Below are positions 1 to 6,787 of a stretch of DNA of 8,267 nt, piece after piece; position 1 is the stretch's first letter; each line of letters opens with the position of its first letter. The stretch lies in contig JAGWVO010000152.1 of assembly GCA_018970845.1 (NCBI GenBank), positions 1 to 8,267 on the forward strand, read 5' to 3'. Under the pieces are notes generated by a model. It was given only the letters and a program-made list of their open reading frames with translations, ran no database searches and was not told the DNA's origin. The translations under genes were made by a program, and so were the position numbers. The DNA is from Planctomycetota bacterium. Its GTDB lineage: Bacteria > Planctomycetota > Planctomycetia > Gemmatales > Gemmataceae.

Positions 1-965
1 TGCCGGTTCTTCGCCAGCAGCTTGTACTCGGGGTTCATCCGCAGGTTGGGAACGAGGTCGTCCTTGAGCCTCACGGAATAGTCGCCATCCTCTTGCTTTT
101 CAATGATGACATCGGGAATGAGCGCCATGGCCCGGGTGCCCGAGAACCCGGCGCCGGGCCTCGGGTTGAGGTGCCGCAGGGCCTCGATCGCCTCGCGGAT
201 GTCGGCGAGGTCGCGGCCGGTGCGCTTCTGGATCGCCGGCAGGCGGTTGTGCTGGATGTCCTCGAGGTGGTGGTTGATGAGCTGGCGGACAAGCTCGGCG
301 CGCGGGGTGTTCCGGTTCACCTGCAGCAGCAGCACCTCCTTCAGGTCGCGGCCGCCCACTCCGGGAGGGTCGAGCCTTTGGAGGCAGTCGAGAGCATCCT
401 CGAGGGTTTCCAGCTCCACGGCCGGGTCGTGCGCCAGCGCCAGCATCGGCAGGTCGCCGGAGAGGTAGCCGTTCTCGTCGACGGCCTCGGCGAGGTATCG
501 CACCAGGGCGAGGATCTCCGGCGGCGCCTCGATGAACGGCACCTGCTCGAGGAGGTGGTCGAGGAGGCAGGGTTCGCGGTCGGGCGCGTTCTGCATCAGG
601 TCGTGGTGCTTGTCGGCGAGGTCCTCGCGGCCGGCGCGCGAGGGGCGCGACTCGGTGTCGATGAGGTCGCCGTAGTCGCGGGTCATCGAGTCGAGGCGGT
701 TGAAGTCGGCCTCGCCGCCGACGGGGTCCATCTTGAGCACGCCGATGTCGTCGTCGCGGCGAAGTTCGCGGAGGGTGTCGCGGTCGAGGGTCTCGCCGTC
801 CTGCTCGCGGACGAGCTCGAGGACGGGGTTCTCCTGGAGCTCCTGGTTGATGCGCTCCTGCAGTTGCATGACGGGCATCTGCAGGATTTCCATCGACTGG
901 ATCATGCGGGGCGCCAGCCGCATGTCGAGCGACATTCGTTGCGATAGCGAGTGTTCCAGGCGCAT
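1..965 (-). CDS. rpoN: RNA polymerase sigma-54 factor RpoN (C-terminal part outside the window)
   Basis: Sigma-54 directs RNA polymerase to -24/-12 promoters that need an AAA+ enhancer-binding activator. The reading frame from the ATG at 965 is open to the window edge and gives 321 residues; the family is usually about 480, so roughly the last third is cut off, including the RpoN box that reads the -24 element. Visible are the Gln/Met/Leu-rich activator-contacting region I at residues 1-50 (LSQRMSLDMRLAPRMIQSME, then QELQENPVLE), an acidic, charged region II, and the core-binding region with DPPGVGGRDLKE and LNPRPGAGF. The frame has no stop and long similarity to the family, so identity is firm. 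The start lies 17 bp after the recR stop, with a GGAAAAG-like sequence before it, so it is probably co-transcribed with recR. Confidence 0.95.
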   Translation of the reverse strand, partial: MRLEHSLSQRMSLDMRLAPRMIQSMEILQMPVMQLQERINQELQENPVLELVREQDGETLDRDTLRELRRDDDIGVLKMDPVGGEADFNRLDSMTRDYGDLIDTESRPSRAGREDLADKHHDLMQNAPDREPCLLDHLLEQVPFIEAPPEILALVRYLAEAVDENGYLSGDLPMLALAHDPAVELETLEDALDCLQRLDPPGVGGRDLKEVLLLQVNRNTPRAELVRQLINHHLEDIQHNRLPAIQKRTGRDLADIREAIEALRHLNPRPGAGFSGTRAMALIPDVIIEKQEDGDYSVRLKDDLVPNLRMNPEYKLLAKNR

Positions 966-982
966 GGCTTTTCCGGGCGCGG

Positions 983-1600
983 TCAGAACGCGCCTCGTCC
1001 CTCCAGGGCGTCGGCCAGCATCTGGCTGTTGGCGAATTCAAGCACGCTGCCGGTGGGCAGCCCCCGGGCCAGCCTGGTGACGCGCACGCCCAGCGGGGCG
1101 AGAAGGCCGGAGATGTAAAGCGCCGTGCCGTCGCCCTCGAGCGTGGGGTTGGTGGCCATGATCACCTCGCGCACCCGGCCGGCGCGGGCGCGTTCAATGA
1201 GGTGGTCGATGGTGAGTCGGTCGGCGCCGACACCCTCGAGGGGCGAAAGCCTTCCGTGCAGCACATGGTAAAGGCCCCTGAAGCTGCCGCTGCGCTCCAC
1301 CACCGCCTGGTCGCGCGGTTGCTCCACCACGCACACCACCGCCGGGTCGCGTCGCGGGTCGAGGCAGGTGGGGCAGGTCTCGTCCTCCGTCGGCATGCAG
1401 CAGGTGGAGCAGCGGCGAAGGCGGTCCTTCAGTTCGCGCAGGGCGTCGGCCAGGGCGATGACATCGGCCCTGGGCGCGTTCAGCAGATAATGGGTGACGC
1501 GTTCGGCGCTCTTGGGCCCCAGCCCGGGCAACCGGCCCAGCATTTCCTGGACCCGCCCCAGCACCGTGGTCGCGCCGACCGGTTCCCTCCGGCCCGCCAT
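983..1600 (-). CDS. recR: Recombination mediator protein RecR
   Basis: RecR acts with RecO (and RecF) to load RecA onto SSB-coated single-stranded DNA during gap repair. The 205-residue product has the normal family length and all its parts: an N-terminal helix-hairpin-helix (LPGLGPKSAER, residues 24-34), a C4 zinc finger (C64, C67, C76, C79), a Toprim domain beginning near VVCVVEQPRD (E94) and the ATNPTLEGDGTALYI segment, and the C-terminal ARGLPTGSVLEFA motif. I chose the ATG at 1600 because a GGGGA ribosome binding site lies 7 nt before it; a TTG two codons upstream (1606) would place that site only 2 nt away. A TATAAT promoter lies about 50 bp upstream. rpoN follows after 17 bp. dnaX is upstream, the classic neighbour, but the usual intervening ybaB/ebfC gene is absent. 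Confidence 0.97.
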   Translation of the reverse strand: MAGRREPVGATTVLGRVQEMLGRLPGLGPKSAERVTHYLLNAPRADVIALADALRELKDRLRRCSTCCMPTEDETCPTCLDPRRDPAVVCVVEQPRDQAVVERSGSFRGLYHVLHGRLSPLEGVGADRLTIDHLIERARAGRVREVIMATNPTLEGDGTALYISGLLAPLGVRVTRLARGLPTGSVLEFANSQMLADALEGRGAF

Positions 1601-1649
1601 AGGCAAATCCCCCGACGGCCCGAGGCGATCTCGCCTTCAGGCCGAGATC

Positions 1650-1678
1650 ATTATAGACAAGGGGCACCATAAAATAAA
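1650..1678 (-). promoter_or_regulatory. Candidate sigma-70 type promoter for recR-rpoN
   Basis: On the minus strand there is an exact TATAAT at 1655-1650. A 17-nt spacer separates it from a weak -35, TTTATT (3 of 6 consensus), at 1678-1673. Transcription would begin near 1643, giving a leader of about 43 nt before the recR ATG. A perfect -10 is rare by chance in such GC-rich DNA, and it sits in the only AT-rich patch of this half of the window. The -35 overlaps the T-rich tail of the hairpin that follows dnaX, so termination and re-initiation may be packed together. Confidence 0.5.
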
Positions 1679-1711
1679 TGCGAATCGGCTGATTTGGCCC
1701 GATATTTGCAT
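1667..1711 (-). terminator. Possible dnaX terminator (imperfect hairpin with a T-rich tail)
   Basis: After the dnaX stop the minus strand can form an imperfect hairpin: ATGC pairs with GCAT and ATCGG with CCGAT, with a small internal loop and a 10-nt apical loop (1711-1678). The T-rich stretch TTATTTTATGG follows at 1677-1667. On the plus strand the same hairpin is followed by ATTTTTC, so it could work in both directions. The stem is weak and interrupted, so this is only a candidate. Confidence 0.35.
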
Positions 1712-1726
1712 ATTTTTCACGAAGCG

Positions 1727-3505
1727 TCAGGGGGATCCCGGTTCGGGGGGCTTCGCGAAGTCCTCGTCGGCCTGCACGACGGTCGCCTTGAGCACCTCCA
1801 TCGCGCGCATCACCAGCGGTATTTCCTCGGCCCGTTCCTTGGCGAGCCTGCGGGCCATCGGGTTGGCCCGGGGTTCCTCGGGCTTGGGGTTTTCCGGCGT
1901 CGCGGCGGCCGGGCCATGCTCCAGTTCCAGGTTCACGGCATGGCTTGAGCCGGTGAGTTGGCTGAGCGTCTCGACGATCTTGGCGAGGCGGGGCGCGGAA
2001 CCTTGCAGGTATTCGAAGGCTGCCCTGGCCGAGGGGGGGAAGACCAAGGCGACGGCGGCGGGGCCCCTGACCACCAACGAGGCGGCGGCCGCCCGCCCTC
2101 CCAGCATGGGGCCCAGGGCCGTGATCACCTCGGGCCAAACCTCCCGCGCCGGGCGCGGGCCGGCCGGTGCCGCGGGGGTGGCGTCGGCCGGGGGCTCAGG
2201 CGGAACCGCCCGGTCCCCGGCCGGGGCTTTTTTTGGCGGGGGCTCCGGGGCGGGGGGCCGGGGCGCCAGCGAGGGGCGCGGCACGGGGGCGGCCTGCGCT
2301 GGCGCGGAGGCGCGCTGTTGGGCCAACGACTGCGCCAGTTGCGCCACTCCCACCACATTCCCCAGCCTTGAGAGCCTCACCAGCGCCAACTCCACCACCA
2401 GCCTCGGGTGGGCCGTGTTGCGCAGCCGGCCGATGGCATGGTCGAGCACCTCGAGGCCGGCCATCACCGACTCGAGGTCGCGGCCCTTGGCCGAGGCCAC
2501 GAGCGTGTCGCGGTACCTCGGGGTGACATCCAGCTCGGGGCCGGAATCGCCAGCGGCCAGCACCACCATCATGTCGCGCCACCACGAGGCCATCTGTTCC
2601 AGGAGCTGGGCCGGGTTCACCGCCATGCCCTCGGGCGTGTCGAGCAGGCGGAGCACCTCGTCGGGCTTCTCGGAGAGGGCGGCGGAGGCGAGACCGGCGA
2701 CCAGCGTGTCGTTGCCCGAGCCGAGGAGGTCGTGCACGGCCTGCGCGGTGAGGGTGCCGGTGGTGAAGGCCAGGGCCTGGTCGAGCAGCGACTGGGCGTC
2801 GCGCATGGAGCCGGCGGCCTGCCGGGCCACCAGGGCCAGCGCGGCGGGCTCGGCCTCGCGGCCCTCCTTGGCGACGATGTCGGCCAACAGGCTGGCAATG
2901 GTGCCCGCGCCGATGGCCCGGAAGTCGAACCTTTGGCACCGCGACAGCACGGTGGCGGGGATCTTGTGGTACTCGGTGGTGGCGAAGATGAACTTCACAT
3001 GCGCCGGCGGCTCCTCAAGCGTCTTGAGGAGCGCGTTGAACGACGAGCCGGAAAGCATGTGGACTTCGTCGATGATGTAGATCTTGAAGCGGCAGCGGGC
3101 CGGCAGGTAGCCGGCGTTGGCCCGCAGTTCGCGGATGTTGTCGACGCCGGTGTGGCTGGCGGCGTCGATCTCGATCACATCGACCTCCTCGCCGGCGGTG
3201 ATGTCGCGGCAGGGGCCGCAGGCGCCGCACGGTTCGGGCGTGGGGCCGTTCTCACAGTTGAGGGCCCGGGCGAACAGCCGGGCGGTGGAGGTTTTGCCGA
3301 CGCCCCGCGGGCCGGTGAACAGGTAGGCGTGGCCGACGCGGTTGGAGCGGATGGCGTTGGCCAGGGCCTTGGCGGTGGCCTCCTGCCCGACGAGCGCGCC
3401 GAAGGCCTGGGGGCGGTAGCGGCGCGCCAGAACGGTGTAGCCGCTCGGGGGCGCCGGTTCCGGCTCGGGCTTGGGGTTCTTGCCATCCGTGCGGGTTTTC
3501 GCCAT
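1727..3505 (-). CDS. dnaX: DNA polymerase III subunits gamma and tau
   Basis: DnaX is the AAA+ motor of the clamp loader; the longer tau form also ties the polymerase cores and DnaB together. The 592-residue product starts with a Pro-rich extension of about 20 residues, then YTVLARRYRPQ. It has Walker A GPRGVGKT (65-72), the zinc module C84/C93/C96/C99, Walker B DEVH (146-149), sensor 1 FATTE, the SRC arginine finger (188-190) and sensor 2 GSMRDAQSLLDQ (232-243). A Pro/Ala-rich linker (about 395-455) leads to a divergent tau-type C-terminal domain. The ATG at 3505 was chosen because the frame upstream runs into the SRP RNA gene and AAAGAG lies shortly before it. Codons 424-426, in the linker, are a frameshift signal candidate; the shorter product would be gamma. 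SRP RNA lies 71 bp upstream. Confidence 0.97.
   Translation of the reverse strand: MAKTRTDGKNPKPEPEPAPPSGYTVLARRYRPQAFGALVGQEATAKALANAIRSNRVGHAYLFTGPRGVGKTSTARLFARALNCENGPTPEPCGACGPCRDITAGEEVDVIEIDAASHTGVDNIRELRANAGYLPARCRFKIYIIDEVHMLSGSSFNALLKTLEEPPAHVKFIFATTEYHKIPATVLSRCQRFDFRAIGAGTIASLLADIVAKEGREAEPAALALVARQAAGSMRDAQSLLDQALAFTTGTLTAQAVHDLLGSGNDTLVAGLASAALSEKPDEVLRLLDTPEGMAVNPAQLLEQMASWWRDMMVVLAAGDSGPELDVTPRYRDTLVASAKGRDLESVMAGLEVLDHAIGRLRNTAHPRLVVELALVRLSRLGNVVGVAQLAQSLAQQRASAPAQAAPVPRPSLAPRPPAPEPPPKKAPAGDRAVPPEPPADATPAAPAGPRPAREVWPEVITALGPMLGGRAAAASLVVRGPAAVALVFPPSARAAFEYLQGSAPRLAKIVETLSQLTGSSHAVNLELEHGPAAATPENPKPEEPRANPMARRLAKERAEEIPLVMRAMEVLKATVVQADEDFAKPPEPGSP
2186..2246 (-). promoter_or_regulatory. 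Candidate programmed -1 frameshift signal in dnaX (tau/gamma switch)
   Basis: On the minus strand, in order: a Shine-Dalgarno-like GGAG (2246-2243), 8 nt, then seven A residues (2234-2228) read as CCA AAA AAA G, which is the X XXY YYZ phase required for tandem -1 slippage. A 5-nt spacer GCCCC follows. Next is a stem GGCCGGGG (2222-2215) pairing with CCCCGGCC (2193-2186), enclosing a smaller GGCG/CGCC hairpin. After a -1 slip the ribosome reads SPGRGPGGSA and stops at TGA (2198-2196), giving 436 residues. The layout matches E. coli dnaX (GGAG, 7 nt, A AAA AAG, short spacer, hairpin, near stop; gamma 431 residues). Transcriptional slippage on the A run, as in Thermus dnaX, would reach the same frame by adding one A. 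Confidence 0.75.
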
Positions 3506-3576
3506 CTCCGCGCGTCTCTTTACGGGTTGAGCGAAGGTATGAAAGGCTGCCGGCGTCCAGCCGATGGGCCCGGTGG

Positions 3577-3702
3577 CCGCGGCGGGACGCCGGAAGAGGA
3601 TGATCCACTGCACAAGGGGGCGCTGCTTATGGCTGCTCCTTCCGGCCTGACCAGGTTCACAACTTCCCTTTGCGTGGGTCCCCTCCCGGCGTCTCGCCGC
3701 GG
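3577..3702 (-). ncRNA. ffs: Signal recognition particle RNA (4.5S-type, small bacterial SRP RNA)
   Basis: The RNA scaffold of SRP binds Ffh and its receptor FtsY for co-translational membrane targeting. The diagnostic core at 3660-3631, GUGAACCUGGUCAGGCCGGA then AGGAGCAGCC, is the conserved helix 8 with its GGAA tetraloop. The flanks pair into one long hairpin: GUUGU with GCAGC, CCACGCAAAGGG with CCCUUGUGCAGUGG (two bulges), a 15-bp run 3693-3679 with 3600-3586 (two G-U pairs), and CCGCGGCG (3702-3695) with CGCCGCGG (3584-3577). A further GGCCCGG/CCGGGCC helix (3714-3708 with 3573-3567) could lengthen it to 148 nt. The exact ends are not known. No Alu domain is apparent, so this is the E. coli-like form. 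The position just before dnaX matches Bacillus scr-dnaX. Confidence 0.93.
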
Positions 3703-3723
3703 AATGCCCGGGCCAGACAGCGC

Positions 3724-3752
3724 ATTCTATCGGCCGCTGGCCGGTTTCGCCA
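3724..3752 (-). promoter_or_regulatory. Candidate promoter for the SRP RNA gene
   Basis: On the minus strand TAGAAT (3729-3724, 5 of 6 consensus) is preceded, after a 17-nt spacer, by TGGCGA (3752-3747, 3 of 6). The predicted start near 3717 falls just before the first paired bases of the SRP RNA hairpin (3714 or 3702), which supports the call. The promoter sits directly after the stop codon of the upstream hydrolase gene. No separate convincing dnaX promoter was seen in the 71 bp between the SRP RNA and dnaX, so this one may also serve dnaX. Confidence 0.5.
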
Positions 3753-3755
3753 CCC

Positions 3756-4925
3756 TCAGCGGCGCGGGAGCGCGACCGCCGCTTTTTGCAGGGCCTCGCG
3801 CATGGGTGATGCGTCCCCGTTGCCCAGGCCGGTCCGCTGGATGAGCAGCACGATGAACAGGCCGCGCCCGGGGTCGATCCAGGCCTGGGTGCCGAAGGCG
3901 CCGCCGTGGCCGTAGGTGCCCGGCGACAGCATGGCGGTGACTCCCTTGGGCTCGCGGACACGCGCCCAGCCCAGGCCGAATCCCATGCCATCGACGAACC
4001 CGCACGGAAGGTCGCCTGTTTGCAGCCGGGTCATCTCGGCGAGCGAGGCGGCGCTGATCACCCTGGCGCCATCGAGTTCGCCGCCGGCGAGCATGGCCCG
4101 GTAGAGGCGCGCGAGGTCGGCGCCGGTGGAGTAGAGGCCGCCCGCGGGCACCGGAAACAGCGCCCCCTGGGGCGGCCCCATCAGCGGCGTGCCCACCGGA
4201 ACGAGGTTGCCGTTCTTTTTGTCGTAGTTGGTGGCCAGCCGCTTCAGCGATTCCGCCGACGGATAGAACGAGGTGTCCTTCATGCCCAGGGGGAGGAGGA
4301 TCCTGTCGCGCAGGAGATCCTCGAAGCGGGTTCCCGAGACGACCTCGGCCAGGCGGCCCAAGGTGTCGATGCCGGGGTTGCAGTACGCCCACTTCGAGCC
4401 GGGCTCGAACTCGAGCGGCCGTTGGGCCAGGGCCAGCGAACTCACCGACAGGGGCAGGTCGCGGCGCTCGTACAGCTTTTCTAGCCCCTTGGGATAGCCT
4501 CCCGGCAGGCCCGAGGTGTGCCGCATGAGGTCGCGCACGGTCGGCTGGCGGGCGGGCTTGTCGAGAACCACCCGGGTGCCGGCGCGCTCCTTCACCAGCG
4601 GCATGTCGCGGAACTCGGGCAGGTACCTGGCCACGGGGGCGTCGAGGTCGACCTTGCCCGCCTCCACCAGTTGCATGACCGTGAGCGCGGTGACGGGCTT
4701 GGTCATCGAGGCGATGCGGAACAGGGCGTCCCTGGGCATGGCGTCGCCGGCGGCGAGGTCGCGCTTGCCCAGCGCCTCGAAGGCGATGACGCCGGCGGAG
4801 TCGCCCACCACCGCCACGGCGCCGGCGATGTCGCCGGAGGCCACGAACGGCGCGAGCGAGGCGCGGACCGCCTCGGCGGGGGCGGGCTGGCCCAGGGAGA
4901 CAAGGGCGACAAGAAGGATCGTCAT
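3756..4925 (-). CDS. Exported serine hydrolase of the beta-lactamase / class C penicillin-binding family
   Basis: This 389-residue protein belongs to the serine beta-lactamase-like family (Pfam Beta-lactamase; relatives include D-aminopeptidases, EstB esterases and AmpC). The sequence shows an N-terminal hydrophobic signal (MTILLVALVSLG, likely cut after APAEA), the catalytic SMTK (S73, K76), the second motif YCN (181-183), and an HGG third motif (340-342) in place of KTG. HTSGLPGG at 136-143 is also typical. The real substrate cannot be told from the sequence; esterase or peptidase activity in the periplasm is as likely as beta-lactam hydrolysis. Its ATG overlaps the sulfatase stop by one base (TGATG), with AAGGGA 8 nt before, so the two are probably translationally coupled and may act on the same polymer or on its ester or amide decorations. 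Confidence 0.9.
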   Translation of the reverse strand: MTILLVALVSLGQPAPAEAVRASLAPFVASGDIAGAVAVVGDSAGVIAFEALGKRDLAAGDAMPRDALFRIASMTKPVTALTVMQLVEAGKVDLDAPVARYLPEFRDMPLVKERAGTRVVLDKPARQPTVRDLMRHTSGLPGGYPKGLEKLYERRDLPLSVSSLALAQRPLEFEPGSKWAYCNPGIDTLGRLAEVVSGTRFEDLLRDRILLPLGMKDTSFYPSAESLKRLATNYDKKNGNLVPVGTPLMGPPQGALFPVPAGGLYSTGADLARLYRAMLAGGELDGARVISAASLAEMTRLQTGDLPCGFVDGMGFGLGWARVREPKGVTAMLSPGTYGHGGAFGTQAWIDPGRGLFIVLLIQRTGLGNGDASPMREALQKAAVALPRR

Positions 4926-6697
4926 CAGTTGGTTCCCTTGGCGGGGGTGAGGGTCATTTCCTGGAGGTCCATGACGGCGACGCCGGGCTTGGTGAGCGGC
5001 TTGACGGTGATGGTGGCGCGGCCGGGCTTGAGGTTGACGACGCCGACCTCGCGGGTGGCCCAGTTCTGGAAGCCGCCGGTGTCCTCCACGGTGTATTCGA
5101 GAGTGGCGCCGGCCACATCGAAGGCGACCTTGGCGCCGCCGGAACCCTTGCCGCATCCCTGCACCACGCGCAGCGTGTGGGGCCCTCCCTTCTCGACGGT
5201 GATCTCGAAGGTGGCGAAGTCGGCCGGGCGGACCCAGAAGCCGAGGGTGTTCTTGTGGGGTTGGGGCTCGAACCGCAGCTGGGCCCCCTCCACCCGCGCC
5301 GTGGAGGCGCCCACGCGGATGACGCCGTCCTTGCCGGGCGGGTTGGGCCGGTATGCCGGGTTGGGGCCGGGCATCACCGCCCCGGCCTGCCGGCGCCAGT
5401 CGTCGAGCGCCTTGGCCATGTCGGTCACCCGCGCGGCCTGGTCGAGGGCCAGGTTGCGGCTTTCGGACGGGTCGGCCTGCAGGTCGAACAGTTCCCGCCT
5501 TCCGGTCTCGTAGAACTCCACGAGCTTCCACCGGCCGTCGCGCATGGCGCCGCCCGGCTTGCCTCCCTGGTTGGCGTAGTGCGGATAGTGCCAGTAGAGC
5601 GGCCGGGGGGCGACGGCCTCGCCCTTGAGCGCCGGGGCCAGCGAGACGCCGTCGATCGGGCCCTCCGGCTTGACGCCCGAAAGCTCGGCCAGGGTGGGGA
5701 GCAGGTCGAGGCCGCTGGCGGGGGCGTCGATCACGCGGGGATCGTGGCCCGGCGCGCGGATGATCAGCGGCACGCGTATGCCGCCCTCGTAGAGGTACCC
5801 CTTGCCCTCGCGCAGCGGGGCGTTGCTGGTGGCGGGGGTTTCGGGGCCCTCGCGCGTGCACAGGCCGCCGTTGTCGGAGGTGAAGGCGACGATGGTGTCG
5901 GCGTCGCGTCCGGTCTCCTTGAGGGTTCGCATGATGAGGCCGACGCCGTTGTCGAGGTGCTCGATCATCGCGGCGTAGACGGGGTTGCCCTGCTGGCCCG
6001 GCCGTCCCCTGGCGTATTTCGCCACGGTGGCCTCGGGCGCCTTCATGGGGGTGTGGGGCGCGTAGTGGGCCAGCACCAGCAGGAACGGCTTTTGCGAGTT
6101 GGCGCGGATGAAATCGGCGGCCTCCCGCGAGAGCCTGTCGGTGAGGTACTCGCCCTGGGGCGCCTCCTCGAGGCCGGGAATGACCGCCCCGTTGGCGGAG
6201 CGGTAGGGTGCGAAATAGCTGGCCGGCGACCCGGCGGCGTTGGCGGCCCTGTGGAAGGCGAAGCCCTGCTCGGCCGGGCCCTTGCCCTGGCCGCCGAGGT
6301 GCCACTTGCCGATGTGGCCGGTGGCGAACCCGGCCTTGGAGAAGGTTTCGCCGAGGGTGACGGCGTCAAGCGGCAGGCCGTCGGGCAGCTTCGGGCGGGC
6401 GAGTTGCTGGGCGGGCTGGTCGGGCCGGCCGGGCAGCCAGTCGGTGAGGCCGAAGCGGACGGGGTGCCGCCCGGTCATGATGCCGGCCCTGCTGGGCGAG
6501 CAGACGGGGCAGGCGCTGGAGGCCTGCGAGAACCGGGCGCCCGACTTGGCCAGGGCGTCGAGGTTCGGCGTCTTGTGGTACTTGCTGCCGTCGCAGCCGA
6601 GGTCGCGGGCGCCGAGGTCGTCGGCCACGATGAGCACCACCCCGCGCGCCGGCGCGCCGAACAAGGCGCACGAGAGCGCCGCCATCATCAGTCCCAT
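4925..6697 (-). CDS. Secreted formylglycine-dependent sulfatase with C-terminal beta-rich module
   Basis: The 590-residue protein is a type I sulfatase (alkaline phosphatase superfamily) that removes sulfate esters, probably from sulfated glycans. Visible are a short signal-like N-terminus (residues 1-19), metal ligands D26-D27 in VADDLG, the modification motif CSPSR (66-70) in which C66 would become formylglycine, TGRHP, GKWHLG (130-135), HYAPH (211-215), the metal site TSDNGG (274-279), K299, and the closing DGRWKLVEF and ELFDLQADPSE segment (to about 412). Residues from about 470 to the end form an extra beta-rich region ending in VNLKPGRATITVKP, resembling carbohydrate-binding sandwich modules; that is an inference. 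The ATG at 6697 has GGAG 8 nt upstream. No formylglycine-generating enzyme is encoded in this window. A serine hydrolase gene follows with a 1-base overlap. Confidence 0.93.
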   Translation of the reverse strand: MGLMMAALSCALFGAPARGVVLIVADDLGARDLGCDGSKYHKTPNLDALAKSGARFSQASSACPVCSPSRAGIMTGRHPVRFGLTDWLPGRPDQPAQQLARPKLPDGLPLDAVTLGETFSKAGFATGHIGKWHLGGQGKGPAEQGFAFHRAANAAGSPASYFAPYRSANGAVIPGLEEAPQGEYLTDRLSREAADFIRANSQKPFLLVLAHYAPHTPMKAPEATVAKYARGRPGQQGNPVYAAMIEHLDNGVGLIMRTLKETGRDADTIVAFTSDNGGLCTREGPETPATSNAPLREGKGYLYEGGIRVPLIIRAPGHDPRVIDAPASGLDLLPTLAELSGVKPEGPIDGVSLAPALKGEAVAPRPLYWHYPHYANQGGKPGGAMRDGRWKLVEFYETGRRELFDLQADPSESRNLALDQAARVTDMAKALDDWRRQAGAVMPGPNPAYRPNPPGKDGVIRVGASTARVEGAQLRFEPQPHKNTLGFWVRPADFATFEITVEKGGPHTLRVVQGCGKGSGGAKVAFDVAGATLEYTVEDTGGFQNWATREVGVVNLKPGRATITVKPLTKPGVAVMDLQEMTLTPAKGTN

Positions 6698-6722
6698 GTC
6701 AATGTCTCCATTGGAAGGTCCG

Positions 6723-6751
6723 ATGGTCGGGCATGGCGCGCGCACGGTCAA
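6723..6751 (-). promoter_or_regulatory. Candidate promoter for the sulfatase-hydrolase pair
   Basis: On the minus strand TTGACC (6751-6746, 5 of 6 consensus for -35) is followed after 17 nt by GACCAT (6728-6723, 3 of 6 for -10). Transcription would begin near 6716 and give a leader of about 19 nt that includes the GGAG ribosome binding site. The -10 is weak, so this is a plausible guess only. Confidence 0.35.
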
Positions 6752-6787
6752 GCCTGAGAGGGGAGCCCCGCGCCCTGGGGGCGTTGG

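Noticed and set aside
93..947. Long open frame on the plus strand opposite rpoN
   Set aside because: It is the antisense shadow of a clear rpoN gene; its low-complexity composition (Val, Leu, Gln, Arg) matches no family I know, and GC-rich DNA opens such frames routinely.
1494..3080. Open frame of more than 500 codons on the plus strand across dnaX
   Set aside because: It is antisense to conserved DnaX motifs, rich in Ser/Ala/Arg as expected for a shadow frame, and has no recognisable domain.
3541..3563. Hairpin between the SRP RNA and dnaX (GGCTG with CAGCC, then TTTC) as a terminator
   Set aside because: The stem is only 5 bp with a large loop and three T residues, too weak to call.
2408..3844. 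478-codon open frame on the plus strand covering dnaX and the SRP RNA
   Set aside because: It runs antisense through dnaX and through a structural RNA, and its composition is typical of a shadow frame.
3506..3991. In-frame 5' extension of dnaX to an ATG at 3991
   Set aside because: The extension crosses the SRP RNA gene and the hydrolase gene, and adds unconserved sequence before the normal DnaX N-terminus.
6640..6697. Lipobox-like LSC near the sulfatase N-terminus
   Set aside because: The residues before the Cys (A-L-S) do not fit a lipobox, and there is no basic residue before the hydrophobic stretch; it looks more like a plain signal peptide.
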